Assembly (NCBI GenBank): GCA_038502055.1
Contig: JAXRKN010000030.1
Span: 248,001-312,000, forward strand
Length of the DNA stretch: 64,000 bases
Direction: 5' to 3'
Origin: Tanytarsus gracilentus
Taxonomy: Eukaryota; Arthropoda; Insecta; Diptera; Chironomidae
Part shown: piece after piece, positions 57,401-61,962 of the stretch
Layout: each line of letters opens with the position of its first letter
How positions within the stretch are numbered: position 1 is the stretch's first letter
Notes under the pieces: model-generated
What the model was told of the DNA's origin: nothing
Databases searched by the model: none
The model's input: the letters and a program-made list of their open reading frames with translations, nothing else
Translations under genes and position numbers: made by a program

Positions 57401-60400
57401 TAGTTGGCTTCTAATTTTATCAGACCACAATTGCCTCTCCATTAATTCATCTTTCGAGTGGCAATCGATGCGAAAAATTTTGAGAGAAAATGCTTCAAGG
57501 AACTTCCGGAGGGGAAATTGCGAAGAAAAATTTTTTAATGGTTTTTTGGGAGAAAGTGTTATTAATGTTTGATGGATTATTAAAATGTGAGGTTAGTAAA
57601 TTTTTTTGTGGATTCGATTCATAAATTTTTCCTAGATTTTTTTAAAATTATTAGAAACTCGTAAATTTGTTTTAGTTTCTTTCTTAATTTTCTGTGATTT
57701 TTAAATATCAACAAAAAATCTCAAAAAACAACAAAAATTATCTTAATTTCAGACAATTTGTTTTATTTATATTTTTTCAAGGCCTTCAAAGCTTATTTTT
57801 ATTCGTCGCATTAGATTCATCATAAATGTAATTCAAGCTTCGAATTGAAACGCAAATCTTCTTTTCCCTTCGAGTCGTGATGTGGATTCCAACTAAAGCA
57901 AAAATCCTCGTGCGATTTTTCTTCGTTCTTTTCACCGGCAAAATTTCTTCTTCACTGCTACAACTCAGCAGAAATTTTCTTCCTTATGAATTTGTATGTC
58001 GAGTGTGACCTTGGGCAGTGAGCAATAAAGAACCGAATGACAGATTCAATTGTGTAATTTTATTACCATTCTGACGCTATCGGAAGATGAAGAAAGGAAA
58101 CTTTCACTCAAGGCTTTAATGGACTAGATGGAGAGTAAATTTTTCCTCCTTTGTTGGATGAATCTTGTGGAGATTTTTATCGCCTTTAATGGATATTTTA
58201 TTAATTAACTGAATCTTCTTTGAGTTGATTAGATTTTGTGGGGGATTAATGGAAGTATTTTGAGAAAGTGAGTTGAAATTTTTTTACCAATTTCTCACTC
58301 CTAATTTAAAGTGAACTCAAAAATATTTTCCACAACAAATCAAAACTTTTTAAACTAATAATTTCAAACTTTTACTTCACAACTCGTTCAAAAATCTCTT
58401 TCGAGAGTTTTCAGCTCAATTTAATGCACAAAGAAATTTTTCTTACTAAAAATTTTCATTTAATTTAAAAATTGAAATTTTCTCATCTCAAATTCAAATC
58501 CTGCAGTTGCTCACTGACCTATTTAGTGCATTTTTATTATCAACTAAGCGACGACAAACAACTATTTTTATTTATGTACGAAGGCGGAGAGAGAAGAAAA
58601 AAACTTTTCATAATCAATCTGTTTGCAGATGGATGAGATGCGATGAAAAAATGGATTTTTTACTGCTCTTGTATCGTTTCAGTAGCGTAAGCACTTTTTA
58701 TAGTTTTCAGTGCGGAGAGGAAAAAAGGAGAAACTGATGCTAATGGATTGATGGCGATGGAGAGAGTGGCTGGCTTGGTTGGTTGACGCTTGTTAAATGT
58801 CAATTATGTTTTTAAATTAAGTTTTTGAGATGAGAGTTTCAGGAAAATGGGTGAGAGGGTTGAAAGAGAAAATTTTTAATGAGAATAATTTTTTTTTGAT
58901 TTCAGATTAAAATTATTATTTTTTGTTTTTTTAATTTTTAAGACGCAAAAAATATTTTTTAAATTCATCAAAACTAAAATTGAAACTTTTTCATAATTCA
59001 TCAAACATTCTCGATCCTCCCTCTGACCCTTAAGTAACTCTCATAATAGTTCATCATCAATTTTGCTTTGCTTCAAAGTTTTCTCGCATCATCCTCAACA
59101 ATTAATTTTCCCTTTCATCTTCGCCTTCATTTCACATGTAAAACTTTTTTCTCCTTTTATGAAAATGAGCTCTGAATCCTTAATTTTGTGCTCAATGCTA
59201 AACACACACAAAATAAAGTGTTTATTGTGTGGGCTTGAAAAACAAGCAGATTATAATTTATTTTGCTGAAAATGATGAATAAAAATTTTAATGAGATGAA
59301 TTTTTTTTATTTTGAAATTTTGTGAAGGTTAAAAAAATATTTTTGTGATATTTAAAATCTTTAACATAATTTTATAACTTTTTGCATTTGACTCAAATTT
59401 CAACTTCACATTTTATTTCATAACTTTTAGCTCATATCAGTCAAATTCGCATTCTCCGTCATTTACAAAACCTCTTCAGAGACATTTCTCTCAACAATTT
59501 CCCCAGCCATCCGTTTGACGATGTCATCTTGACATTTTCCACTACGTCTTTAATGAAAAACTCCCACATTGAACTCTTTTTATATTATGACAAACATTTC
59601 TTTCTAAATAATTTTCCATTCGTAAATGGAATTGAAATTTTTCTTTGCTTAGAAGAACTTTTTCAATTAAATCGATTGCGAGAAAAAACCGCCATAAATT
59701 TTGATGAGCAAATATTTTTCTGCTTTTAATTGGGATTTTTAAGAATTAGCGGATGTTGGATAAAAGAATACAAAAATTCAAATAAAATTTAATAATTTTT
59801 ATAGCGTGATTTTTTAATTCATAAAATAAATATTTCAAGTCATAATTTTAAGCTTTAACTTTAATTTCCCCGCTAAATTTTCTAAGCTTAAAATAGCTTT
59901 TTTCATCGCATCCACGCTCCATCACCATTAGCAACAATTCAACGTCGCATTTTTCCCAACTTTGTTTTGTTTCCTGCTCATTTTGCGGTGTAAAAGCGTA
60001 GGAATCAGCGCAATATCAACAAAAGTTAACGAGTTAAGCTAAAATGATAATGAGATGCACTTTCAATGGATTTCGAAGCGACGCGAGGTAAAATAGTTTA
60101 CATAAAAAATTATCGTGACACTTTTGAACTTTTTTATGCTCGCTCTCATTTGTGCAACGACCACGAGATTGAAATTAAATTGGATGCGGAGTAGTTGAAG
60201 GTTTTTTAGTTTGAAATTTCCATCTAATTTTCTCTCACATAATTTTAATCAACCTCCATCCCAATAATTCACATCATTGAGCAACCGAAAATGTTTGAAA
60301 CATAAAAAAGCAGTGCATTGAATTGGAACAACTCAAATTTTCTTTTCAAGTGAATTTAAAGCTCTTTTTTGCTATTTTTATCGTATTTTCTAGATTATTT

Positions 60401-61962
60401 TTGTTGAGATGAAGAAAAATCTTTATTTCAATTGAATTCGGATCACCTTCAAATGGGATTTTTGCCTTAAGTTTGAGTTGTAATTCGAGTTGAATGCTTT
60501 GAAGGTTGAGATGAGAAAAATGATCGAAATGTTGGTGAAAAGAACTTGAAAAGTTTGACAATATTAAAAGTTTTAAATGTCACAATTGAGTTGATGATAA
60601 TTTTTGTTATAAACTTCAAAGTTGAAAATGCAAAAATTGAGATTATATGAATTAAAAATGTTTTTATTGATTGATTGATTAATTGCTAAGAGGTAGCACA
60701 CTTTTATTTTATTTAATAAAGCTCGTCAATTTTTTAAATTTACTTTGAAAGATTAAATAAATATTTAACTTTCAAACAATAAAAAAATTTTTACAAAGAA
60801 GAAAAAATTTTAACTTGAGCGGAAAAATTTATTCTATTTTTAGAGTCAAATCAAACTTTTACAAAAGATATCAAAAATGTTCTTATAACTTATTCAAAAA
60901 CAAAAATTACAAAAAATCTTAAATCTTTCAAACTTAACTTTCATACAAAATTCATCGCAAGCTTTTCATCAATAATTTTTTCTGCACAATTTCCACCCTC
61001 ATCACCCACTTATAAGTAGAGGTTTCGAAAATCCCGGGATTTCAAATTTCGGGATCCCGGGAATGAAAGACCTGTAAACCCGGGATCCCGGGATCCCGAA
61101 AACGGGATTTCATTTAAAAAAAGGAAATATCTTCCCTCAATTTTCAGCACTTTCGTCATGCAAAAAAATTATTTCTTGTTGAAGTAATCGTGCACTTTTA
61201 AACCTTTATTTTAATATCGAAATCTATACTTGTTGCTTATAATTAAAAAAATTTATTCCCCTTCGTTTTTCAAAAAATAACGACAAATTAGTGAAAAATT
61301 TAGATATTTTTAAATCCCGGGATCCCGAAGAAAAAACGCGGGATCTCGGGATTGAAAAACTGTCCGGGATTCCCCGGGATTTCGGGATCCCGGGATCCCG
61401 CCGAAACCTCTACTTATAAGTCCATCAATTATTCTATAAAAATTTCTTTTCAAATAACTTCATTGTTCGTCCTGCGAATTTTTGCAGATGCCTCAAAGCT
61501 GATGGAGAAGCAATTAAAAAAATTTGCCATTTAAAAAAACTTTTATTGAAAAGTTTTATTTTCAACATTCTTTTGACAGTTTTATGAGAGAAGCGCAATA
61601 AGAAAAATTGAACGGAACATCTGGCAAAAAAAAATGTCAGACGAAAGAGTTACAAATTATCAGCGTGAGAAGGTTTTTGAATGTTTTATGAGCGATAAGA
61701 AGAGTGAAGAAAAATCAGCAGTTTGCTGGAGAGTTGAAGGACTTGAAAATAAAAAATTATAGTTTGAGCTTAAAAACTTGTTAAAATTTGTTTTCGGCCA
61801 TTTTTAATAATTTATCGTCCCTCAAATTAAAAATTCGTTAAAATATTTTTGTAAAAAAAATTAAAAATTGTCCATTTTAACTATTTTACCGTCCCACTCA
61901 ATAAAAATCATAGTAATTCACTTAAGTGAACTCGACTCACCTGTAACACTCAGCAGTGACAT
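6239..61962 (-). CDS. unc-13: Unc-13/Munc13 presynaptic vesicle-priming protein, long (A-type) isoform
   Basis: Unc-13 primes synaptic vesicles by opening syntaxin and helping assemble SNARE complexes at active zones. I chained 27 coding exons on the minus strand: 61941-61962, 53126-53258, 50762-51361, 50399-50707, 46656-50337, 46161-46602, 45632-46101, 27873-31511, 27415-27531, 26256-26330, 26076-26193, 25918-26019, 24828-24948, 23112-23218 (or 19561-19667), 11174-11315, 10291-11047, 9830-9955, 9328-9774, 9041-9262, 8817-8983, 8491-8755, 8298-8432, 7988-8240, 6882-6977, 6663-6828, 6475-6607, 6239-6403. They sum to 13,011 nt, divisible by three, about 4,336 residues. Order: C2A (1-about 220), a disordered region, a possible calmodulin helix (about 1870-1886), C1 (about 3185-3234), C2B (about 3300-3425), MUN (about 3470-4130), C2C (about 4155-4290). 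The protein seems longer than other Unc-13 proteins, mainly through low-complexity sequence in two exons of over 3.6 kb. Family identity is certain; individual exon ends are predictions. Confidence 0.93.
6475..6607 (-). CDS. unc-13: unc-13 C2C exon 3
   Basis: Encodes AFSTASEEQLDFYELHICVR then DYCFAREDRLVGVAVLQLKD and IVDQ. YELHICV-DYCFARED-LVG-AV-QL is near-invariant in Munc13. Confidence 0.93.
6663..6828 (-). CDS. unc-13: unc-13 C2C exon 2
   Basis: Encodes VIAANDLKWASPSGVFRPYV, EINLTGPHLQDKKRKLATKS and KTNNWSPKYNETFHF. The calcium-loop aspartates are absent, as is usual for Munc13 C2C, which contacts the vesicle membrane without calcium. Confidence 0.93.
6882..6977 (-). CDS. unc-13: unc-13 C2C exon 1
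   Basis: Encodes EGNTDDEIVGEISVQVDLFT then QAGSGEHKVTVK. VGE---QVDLFT--G-GEHKVTV is the conserved entry into Munc13 C2C. Confidence 0.93.
7455..7553 (-). CDS. unc-13: Candidate unc-13 cassette exon, 33 codons, Pro-rich
   Basis: A 99-nt stretch (ASRRRCLEQDENAENANPPP then PVPKLRLNKELSQ) is bounded by AATTAG and a weak GTTTTC donor. It enters and leaves in phase 1, exactly as required between 7988-8240 and 6882-6977. Those two exons also join in phase without it, so it would be an optional insert between MUN and C2C. The evidence is phase plus coding-like composition; no family match is recalled. Confidence 0.45.
7988..8240 (-). CDS. unc-13: unc-13 MUN domain last exon
   Basis: Starts LEKNLSSSQTAVLNVCLDTI and contains KQYFHAGGNGLKKNYLEKSP and ELQSLRYALSLYTQSTDDLI, the strongly conserved end of MUN. 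It then becomes a loose Asn/Gln/Thr linker ending AAQE plus one base at GTGAGA. Confidence 0.93.
8298..8432 (-). CDS. unc-13: unc-13 MUN domain exon
   Basis: 45 codons, IIFKNLTDNAKNIAANAKIE and DMGRLFKSHIASKQDVKSTL, ending TSVIE at a GTGAGC donor. Phase 0 both sides. Confidence 0.9.
8491..8755 (-). CDS. unc-13: unc-13 MUN domain exon (MHD2 start)
   Basis: Starts SLKPCISQSVRELGERLFNI and contains LRPLMDLLDGSLTMYAQSCE, KTVLKRLLKELWKIVIRTIE and KTIVLPP, the conserved start of the second Munc homology domain. Ends PINDKT at a GTGAGT donor. Confidence 0.93.
8817..8983 (-). CDS. unc-13: unc-13 MUN domain exon
   Basis: Starts ACVLMNNIQQLRIQLEKMFE and ends LDELALQFAN plus two bases. CVLMNNIQQLR-QLEKMFE is nearly invariant in the family. 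Confidence 0.93.
9041..9262 (-). CDS. unc-13: unc-13 MUN domain exon
   Basis: 74 codons: FTRSSEHSLFSNSVVDVFTQ through PDPEIWKRYMRRFAKTVVKV to PDQMKDERI. The block LECPDP--W--YMRRFAKT is a hallmark of Munc13 MUN. Phase 0 both sides. Confidence 0.93.
9328..9774 (-). CDS. unc-13: unc-13 MUN domain exon
   Basis: 149 codons starting CDPNEKVDPDDQGPRLDSLD, with FWHRLIACLVSVIEEDRNVY and ending VSLEYLKGAYARDKKDG. Strong MUN homology. Phase 0 both sides. Confidence 0.93.
9830..9955 (-). CDS. unc-13: unc-13 MUN domain exon
   Basis: 42 codons, VQELSCPPRASTVVKDCVKA and CLRSTYQFVFQHCYEIYSKE, matching the MUN helix with conserved CPPRASTVV. The donor is the less usual GTTTGT. Phase 0 on both sides. Confidence 0.9.
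9993..10087. repeat. 14-bp perfect inverted repeat in a MUN intron
   Basis: TTTTCAAGTGTTCT (9993-10006) recurs inverted as AGAACACTTGAAAA (10074-10087) in the intron between 9955 and 10291. It could fold as a hairpin with a loop of about 67 nt. No function is evident. Confidence 0.5.
10291..11047 (-). CDS. unc-13: unc-13 exon, second half of C2B and start of MUN
   Basis: Opens ECHNSSDRIKVRVWDEDNDL, the second calcium-binding loop with three acidic positions, then [20 protein letters not shown] and [20 protein letters not shown]. These are all near-identical to Munc13. It continues into the MUN domain, the helical SNARE-templating core, ending SITFFRMK at a GTGAGA donor. Phase 2 in, phase 0 out. 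Confidence 0.93.
11174..11315 (-). CDS. unc-13: unc-13 exon, first half of C2B
   Basis: Encodes VICAQGLIAKDKSGTSDPYV and onward to NPVWNEKFHF. The loop AKDKSGTSDP carries the first two calcium-binding aspartates of a type-I C2 domain, as in Munc13 C2B, which binds calcium and phosphoinositides. Confidence 0.93.
11316..16668. other. Large unc-13 intron, no gene seen in this part
   Basis: Very AT-rich intron sequence. The stretch 13020-13380 is almost only A and T, with many TTAAATTT-type palindromes. A GC-richer island lies at 12476-12545. Small open frames here begin at non-ATG codons or lack any coding signature. Confidence 0.6.
16669..16763 (+). promoter_or_regulatory. Putative initiator and 5' UTR intron of the nested LRR gene
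   Basis: TCAGTC at 16669-16674 matches the arthropod initiator. A GTAAGA at 16695 and a TTTTCTAG ending at 16763 would remove a 69-bp intron just before the leader AATTTTCAACAAGAAA and the ATG at 16780. No TATA box is evident. This is inferred from motifs. Confidence 0.35.
16780..17508 (+). CDS. Secreted or membrane-tethered LRR protein, nested in an unc-13 intron
   Basis: A single-exon gene of 242 residues. An N-terminal signal peptide (FLQFCFIFFFFTASFTSS) is followed by a small Cys module with C-X11-C spacing, then a run of leucine-rich repeats around LEYFHIWQSELREITYEDL, LRELDLYGNKIEILEDDLF and VRIANNKIRKVENGTFDGL. After the repeats come DLDGNLC and an acidic coiled-coil-like segment. The last 13 residues are hydrophobic (EILILLSLILVVV), suggesting a tail anchor or GPI signal. 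It is a clear paralogue of the gene at 36891-37641 (shared RNITG, GKxN and GNLC motifs). It lies inside the 8.2-kb intron and opposite in strand to unc-13. The role is unknown; such short LRR proteins are often extracellular binders. Confidence 0.8.
   Translation: MNFLQFCFIFFFFTASFTSSIILHCEFRSDSQINYECFTKCLEITSKTDRNITGIIGNHSIGKTNENVNGFRALNQIIEYFPHGLEKIFKNLEYFHIWQSELREITYEDLKPHKKLRELDLYGNKIEILEDDLFDFNQNIESVRIANNKIRKVENGTFDGLKMLKKLDLDGNLCYDEDEDLSIYRFKSEKEQKLHAMKVAEEIEEKCENFVEKVKEIEISKARILKSWKEILILLSLILVVV
17516..17521 (+). other. Polyadenylation signal of the first nested LRR gene
   Basis: AATAAA lies 8 nt after the TAA stop of the LRR gene. Confidence 0.55.
17522..19560. other. unc-13 intron remainder, no gene seen
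   Basis: AT-rich intron. Several 60-110 codon open frames occur on both strands, but none has a recognisable domain or splice pattern, and I treat them as chance. Confidence 0.55.
19561..19667 (-). CDS. unc-13: unc-13 alternative exon, version 2
   Basis: 35 codons starting MTFGVDPDTHIDTVEQANAA and ending TIEGTSKWSCKLSIT. The last 13 residues align with the exon at 23112-23218 (GTSKWS-K--IT) and the first part is diverged. It is exactly 107 nt with the same entry and exit phases. The acceptor TGATAAAG is pyrimidine-poor and weak; the donor is GTATTT. It looks like a diverged tandem exon duplicate that swaps the C1-C2B linker. An internal ATG at its start could also serve as a start, but that seems less likely. 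Confidence 0.8.
19668..21966. other. Intron between the two alternative unc-13 exons, no gene seen
   Basis: AT-rich sequence separating the two 107-nt exons. A 69-codon Lys-rich open frame at 20316-20525 has no family match and no flanking signals. Nothing else is supported. Confidence 0.55.
21967..22858 (+). repeat. Interspersed repeat family, copy A (with degraded internal tandem repeats)
   Basis: Begins ATTATAGCTCCGCTATATAT and ends GCAGACCCATCTTGT. It shares its whole layout with copy B: a left flank block, a pyrimidine-rich stretch, an array of repeats containing ATGGCTTCAT and the ClaI hexamer ATCGAT, and a right block. Array spacing is irregular (about 110-120 bp), so this copy is older or more decayed than copy B. 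ATAGCTCCGC near the left end recurs inverted as GCGGAGCTAT near the right end. Confidence 0.85.
22859..23111. other. Short unc-13 intron stretch, nothing seen
   Basis: AT-rich sequence between repeat copy A and the donor of the exon at 23112-23218. No feature is recognised. Confidence 0.5.
23112..23218 (-). CDS. unc-13: unc-13 alternative exon, version 1 (canonical)
   Basis: 35 codons starting AIFCCDEKSHSGHMKAVTQS and ending VLDGTSKWSAKIAIT. It is the version closest to vertebrate Munc13 (MKAVKQSVLDGTSKWSAKI) just before the first strand of C2B. It is 107 nt, with the same phase and the same length as the exon at 19561-19667, so only one can be used per transcript without a frameshift. Confidence 0.9.
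23219..24827. other. unc-13 intron, no gene seen
   Basis: AT-rich intron of about 1.6 kb. The small open frames on both strands lack domain or splice support. Confidence 0.55.
24828..24948 (-). CDS. unc-13: unc-13 exon linking C1 to C2B
   Basis: Encodes AAEKSSKHGAEDKAQSVMTA followed by MQERMKQRVCDKPEIFELL. This matches the C1-C2B linker of Munc13 (RAAEKSSKHGAED...KPEIFEL). It begins by completing an Arg codon and ends in AG, the phase needed by either of the two alternative exons that follow. Confidence 0.92.
24949..25917. other. unc-13 intron, no gene seen
   Basis: Intron inside the C1-C2B linker region. No repeat or open frame of interest was found. Confidence 0.55.
25918..26019 (-). CDS. 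unc-13: unc-13 exon, rest of C1 zinc finger
   Basis: Encodes GLLWGIARQGVRCTECGVKC and HEKCKDLLNADCLQ. Together with the previous exon every spacing of a typical C1 domain is met: C-X13-C-X2-C-X4-H-X2-C-X7-C. The Trp in GLLWG is the known lipid-pocket Trp of Munc13 C1. The domain should bind zinc and diacylglycerol and lower the barrier to fusion. Confidence 0.92.
26076..26193 (-). CDS. unc-13: unc-13 exon, start of C1 zinc finger
   Basis: Encodes KTHVYKKSLQALIYPISSTT followed by PHNFTPYNATSPTYCYECE. This supplies the first His and the first two Cys of the diacylglycerol/phorbol-binding C1 domain with spacing H-X12-C-X2-C. Confidence 0.92.
26256..26330 (-). CDS. unc-13: unc-13 small exon before C1
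   Basis: 25 codons, TMAATKRNAGLTSAIPRPML and NDEDL, matching the known TMAATKRNAGLTSA stretch of Munc13. Acceptor AAAACAG, donor GTGAGT, phase 0 both sides. The Met at its second codon is not needed as a start. Confidence 0.9.
26489..26684 (-). repeat. Interspersed repeat family, copy D, internally deleted
   Basis: On the minus strand it starts ATTGTAGCTCCGCTATTATT and ends GTTTGCAGACCCACATTGT, the two ends of the family seen at 21967-22858. The whole internal array is missing, leaving about 196 bp. It lies in an intron between two small unc-13 exons. Confidence 0.75.
26685..27414. other. unc-13 intron, no gene seen
   Basis: AT-rich intron sequence between copy D and the exon at 27415-27531. 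A 65-codon frame on the plus strand has no support. Confidence 0.5.
27415..27531 (-). CDS. unc-13: unc-13 exon with the conserved MPDIRPRRKSIPLVSEL motif
   Basis: 39 codons starting GGGGDVRGHNSNDNPFYSNI and ending MPDIRPRRKSIPLVSEL. The last part is strongly conserved in Munc13 proteins just ahead of the C1 domain. Phase 0 on both sides. Confidence 0.9.
27532..27872. other. unc-13 intron, nothing seen
   Basis: AT-rich 341-bp intron with several AAAGCTTTT-like words and no other feature. Confidence 0.6.
27873..31511 (-). CDS. unc-13: unc-13 shared 3.6-kb exon, disordered region before C1
   Basis: 1,213 codons from LQPAANQPLDMIYEDNEEK to EEHVKKTTK, with a TTTCCAG acceptor and a GTAAGG donor. 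It is a charged, Ser- and Gln-rich segment with a coiled-coil stretch near QQEQLEALIEQRKRLDAQK and many possible phosphorylation sites. No folded domain is recognised. Both N-terminal isoforms splice into it. Confidence 0.88.
31634..32710 (-). CDS. unc-13: unc-13 alternative first coding exon, short (B-type) isoform
   Basis: Opens with ATG (MDQPQSSSTHSSAQSSPIHM) after an in-frame TAA 9 nt upstream, and runs 359 codons to a GTGAGG donor in phase 0. It therefore joins 27873-31511 just as exon 45632-46101 does. The resulting protein is about 2,809 residues and lacks C2A and the repeat exon. The sequence is Gln/His-rich with a predicted coiled coil around IQTRIALLETELKFADRKL. Drosophila unc-13 is known to make long and short N-terminal isoforms from separate starts, which fits. 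The promoter should lie upstream of 32710. Confidence 0.8.
32711..36840. other. unc-13: Presumed promoter region of the short unc-13 isoform and intron of the long one
   Basis: AT-rich, with no supported gene. The start of the short isoform at 32710 implies a promoter and 5' leader somewhere here, but no convincing core motif could be fixed. Open frames at 33436-33630, 34789-34974 and 35439-35783 have no domain or splice support. Confidence 0.45.
36841..36850 (+). promoter_or_regulatory. TATA box of the second nested LRR gene
   Basis: TATATAAAAG lies 50 bp upstream of the ATG. The initiator-like TTAGTTG near 36868-36874 sits about 29 bp after the start of the TATA box, the expected spacing. 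Confidence 0.6.
36891..37641 (+). CDS. Secreted LRR protein, two exons, nested in an unc-13 intron
   Basis: Exons 36891-37115 and 37165-37641 with a 49-bp GT-AG intron (GTAAGT...TTTTTTTAG), phase 0; 233 residues. It has a signal peptide (MKLLQLFLVFCLICFANS), then the C-X11-C module, RNITG and HKIGKNN motifs, then leucine-rich repeats (LETIWINGAKLKELSTSDL, LKRLSFGYNDLEIIEAELF, LEWLDMEANKIKHVDNGAI, LREFYFHGNLC). The tail is a Lys/Glu coiled-coil stretch ending CKCGIKVL, without the hydrophobic end of its paralogue at 16780-17508. It is on the opposite strand within the 12.9-kb intron upstream of the short unc-13 isoform. Function unknown; likely extracellular. Confidence 0.85.
37666..37671 (+). 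other. Polyadenylation signal of the second nested LRR gene
   Basis: AATAAA lies 25 nt after the TAG stop. Confidence 0.6.
37672..43318. other. Large unc-13 intron, no gene seen
   Basis: About 5.6 kb of AT-rich intron. Short open frames occur at 38530-38742, 39244-39519 and 42961-43152, among others. None shows a family motif, and none is flanked by convincing splice or promoter signals. Confidence 0.55.
43319..44379 (+). repeat. Interspersed repeat family, copy B, with a clean 121-bp tandem array
   Basis: About 1,061 bp with the family ends ATTATAGCTCCGC and GCAGACCCATCTTGT. A short CTTTCTCA microsatellite lies near 43510-43542. The centre is an array whose units start at 43716, 43837, 43958, 44079 and 44200, exactly 121 bp apart each time. 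Every unit holds ATGGCTTCATG, GCATCAGGAATCGATTG (with a ClaI site) and GGAGTGC. No long open frame is present, so it is a non-autonomous element or satellite carrier. Confidence 0.9.
43716..44290 (+). repeat. 121-bp direct tandem repeats, nearly five units
   Basis: Four successive intervals of exactly 121 bp separate the ATGGC anchors. Units differ by only a few substitutions, so the array is young or kept uniform. The last unit degrades after TTTTGATAAATG. Confidence 0.9.
44380..45631. other. unc-13 intron, no gene seen
   Basis: AT-rich intron between repeat copy B and the exon at 45632. Overlapping small frames near 45205-45460 on both strands look like chance. Confidence 0.55.
45632..46101 (-). 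CDS. unc-13: unc-13 exon 7, acidic region and possible calmodulin-binding helix
   Basis: Starts AKLNHNDVYAEEFEDQYGS and ends KRTAKQRWHWAYNRIVHQQQ before a GTGAGT donor. The last 20 residues resemble the Munc13-1 calmodulin site (AKxxWxxA-aromatic-N-basic). Phase 0 out fits the shared exon at 27873-31511, which the short isoform also joins. It is the last exon specific to the long isoform. Confidence 0.82.
46161..46602 (-). CDS. unc-13: unc-13 exon 6, acidic Asn/Tyr-rich linker
   Basis: Reads NFVSSAAASTQQNYDAYSTQ and onward in frame from a TTCACAG acceptor to GDDYYG with a GTGAGT donor. It contains an acidic patch (EDFFNEEDEEQY) and an Asn-rich tract. The upstream frame has no Met, so it is an internal exon. 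Confidence 0.78.
46656..50337 (-). CDS. unc-13: unc-13 exon 5, 3.7-kb low-complexity exon with Ser/Thr/Tyr repeats
   Basis: A single open exon of 1,227 codons beginning RGASLPPTPQRNL and ending QVSQQQNQQ. The first part has Pro/Ser motifs and acidic Tyr-rich patches. The middle carries two degenerate repeat arrays, one built on SKY/SKF units (about 49110-49450) and one on units such as SSYDTYGIPTSTYGVTT, about 17 residues long (about 48050-49060). A stretch of Gln (about 46872-46900) and an Ala-rich stretch close the exon. No folded domain is recognised. The intact frame over 3.7 kb and good splice sites show it is coding. Confidence 0.85.
48050..49450 (-). repeat. unc-13: Coding tandem repeats in unc-13 exon 5
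   Basis: Two degenerate arrays within the open frame. About 49110-49450 encodes SKY/SKF units such as SKYGLDTSKYTPEASKF. About 48050-49060 encodes units of about 17 residues such as SSYDTYSIPTSTYGVTT, with 13-residue variants. All changes preserve the frame. Confidence 0.85.
50399..50707 (-). CDS. unc-13: unc-13 exon 4, disordered N-terminal linker
   Basis: Starts SSTNYNRTTHRTVRQLSKKN and ends GGQNL plus two bases before a GTGAGA donor. It is rich in Asn, Tyr, Gln and Ser with no recognised domain. Phases match both neighbours. Confidence 0.75.
50762..51361 (-). CDS. unc-13: unc-13 exon 3, second half of C2A and linker
   Basis: Begins with FETTQSANGGVVVEIWCKH and continues with the strands YLFVPLDQLP, WWSIDSELV and HSILLDLHYELP. 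These correspond to the end of Munc13 C2A, including the ELP that closes the domain. The remainder is a disordered Asn/Tyr/Glu-rich linker ending in RPM plus two bases. In Munc13 proteins this region recruits the molecule to the active zone through RIM. Confidence 0.88.
51362..53125. other. unc-13 intron splitting C2A, no gene seen
   Basis: 1.8-kb AT-rich intron. Two small minus-strand frames (51675-51959 and 52168-52368) have no support. Confidence 0.6.
53126..53258 (-). CDS. unc-13: unc-13 exon 2, first half of C2A
   Basis: Encodes VKRAKYVGDQAATFNTYVIV and onward to EPVWDQDFLF, the first strands of the Munc13 C2A beta-sandwich. In Munc13 this domain homodimerises or binds RIM rather than calcium. 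Acceptor CATTTCAG, donor GTAAGT; phase 1 in and phase 2 out. Confidence 0.88.
53259..55163. other. unc-13 first intron, right of exon 2, no gene seen
   Basis: AT-rich. A short hairpin, TTGCCTC...GAGGCAA, occurs near 54610-54642 but does not fold as a tRNA. Confidence 0.55.
55164..55995 (-). repeat. Interspersed repeat family, copy C, inverted
   Basis: On the minus strand it starts ATTATAGCTCCGCATATATT and ends in the CATCTTGT family end. The internal array is present but heavily rearranged and shortened. It lies in the first unc-13 intron, opposite in orientation to copies A and B. Confidence 0.85.
55996..61008. other. unc-13 first intron, no gene seen
   Basis: About 5 kb of AT-rich intron. 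Open frames at 58507-58737, 59063-59269, 59529-59729 and 60346-60561 show no domain or splice support. Confidence 0.55.
61009..61420. mobile_element. hAT-like MITE, 396 bp, with 8-bp target duplication
   Basis: The element spans 61017-61412. Its ends are TAGAGGTTTCG and the inverted CGAAACCTCTA, and it is flanked on both sides by CTTATAAG (61009-61016 and 61413-61420). An 8-bp duplication fits the hAT superfamily, and CTTATAAG also fits the nTnnnnAn preference known for the Ac branch. The interior is filled with CCCGGGATCCCG palindromes on both arms and an AT-rich centre, with no transposase. It sits about 520 bp from the first coding exon of unc-13, inside intron 1. Confidence 0.88.
61941..61962 (-). 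CDS. unc-13: unc-13 first coding exon, 22 nt
   Basis: Encodes MSLLSVT plus one base, with a GTGAGT donor immediately after. Joined to the exon at 53126-53258 it reads MSLLSVTVKRAKYVGDQ. This matches the start of the Munc13 C2A domain as known from the family (MSLL followed by VK-AK). The phase fits exactly. It lies 8.7 kb from the next exon and is too short for ordinary gene finders. Confidence 0.8.
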
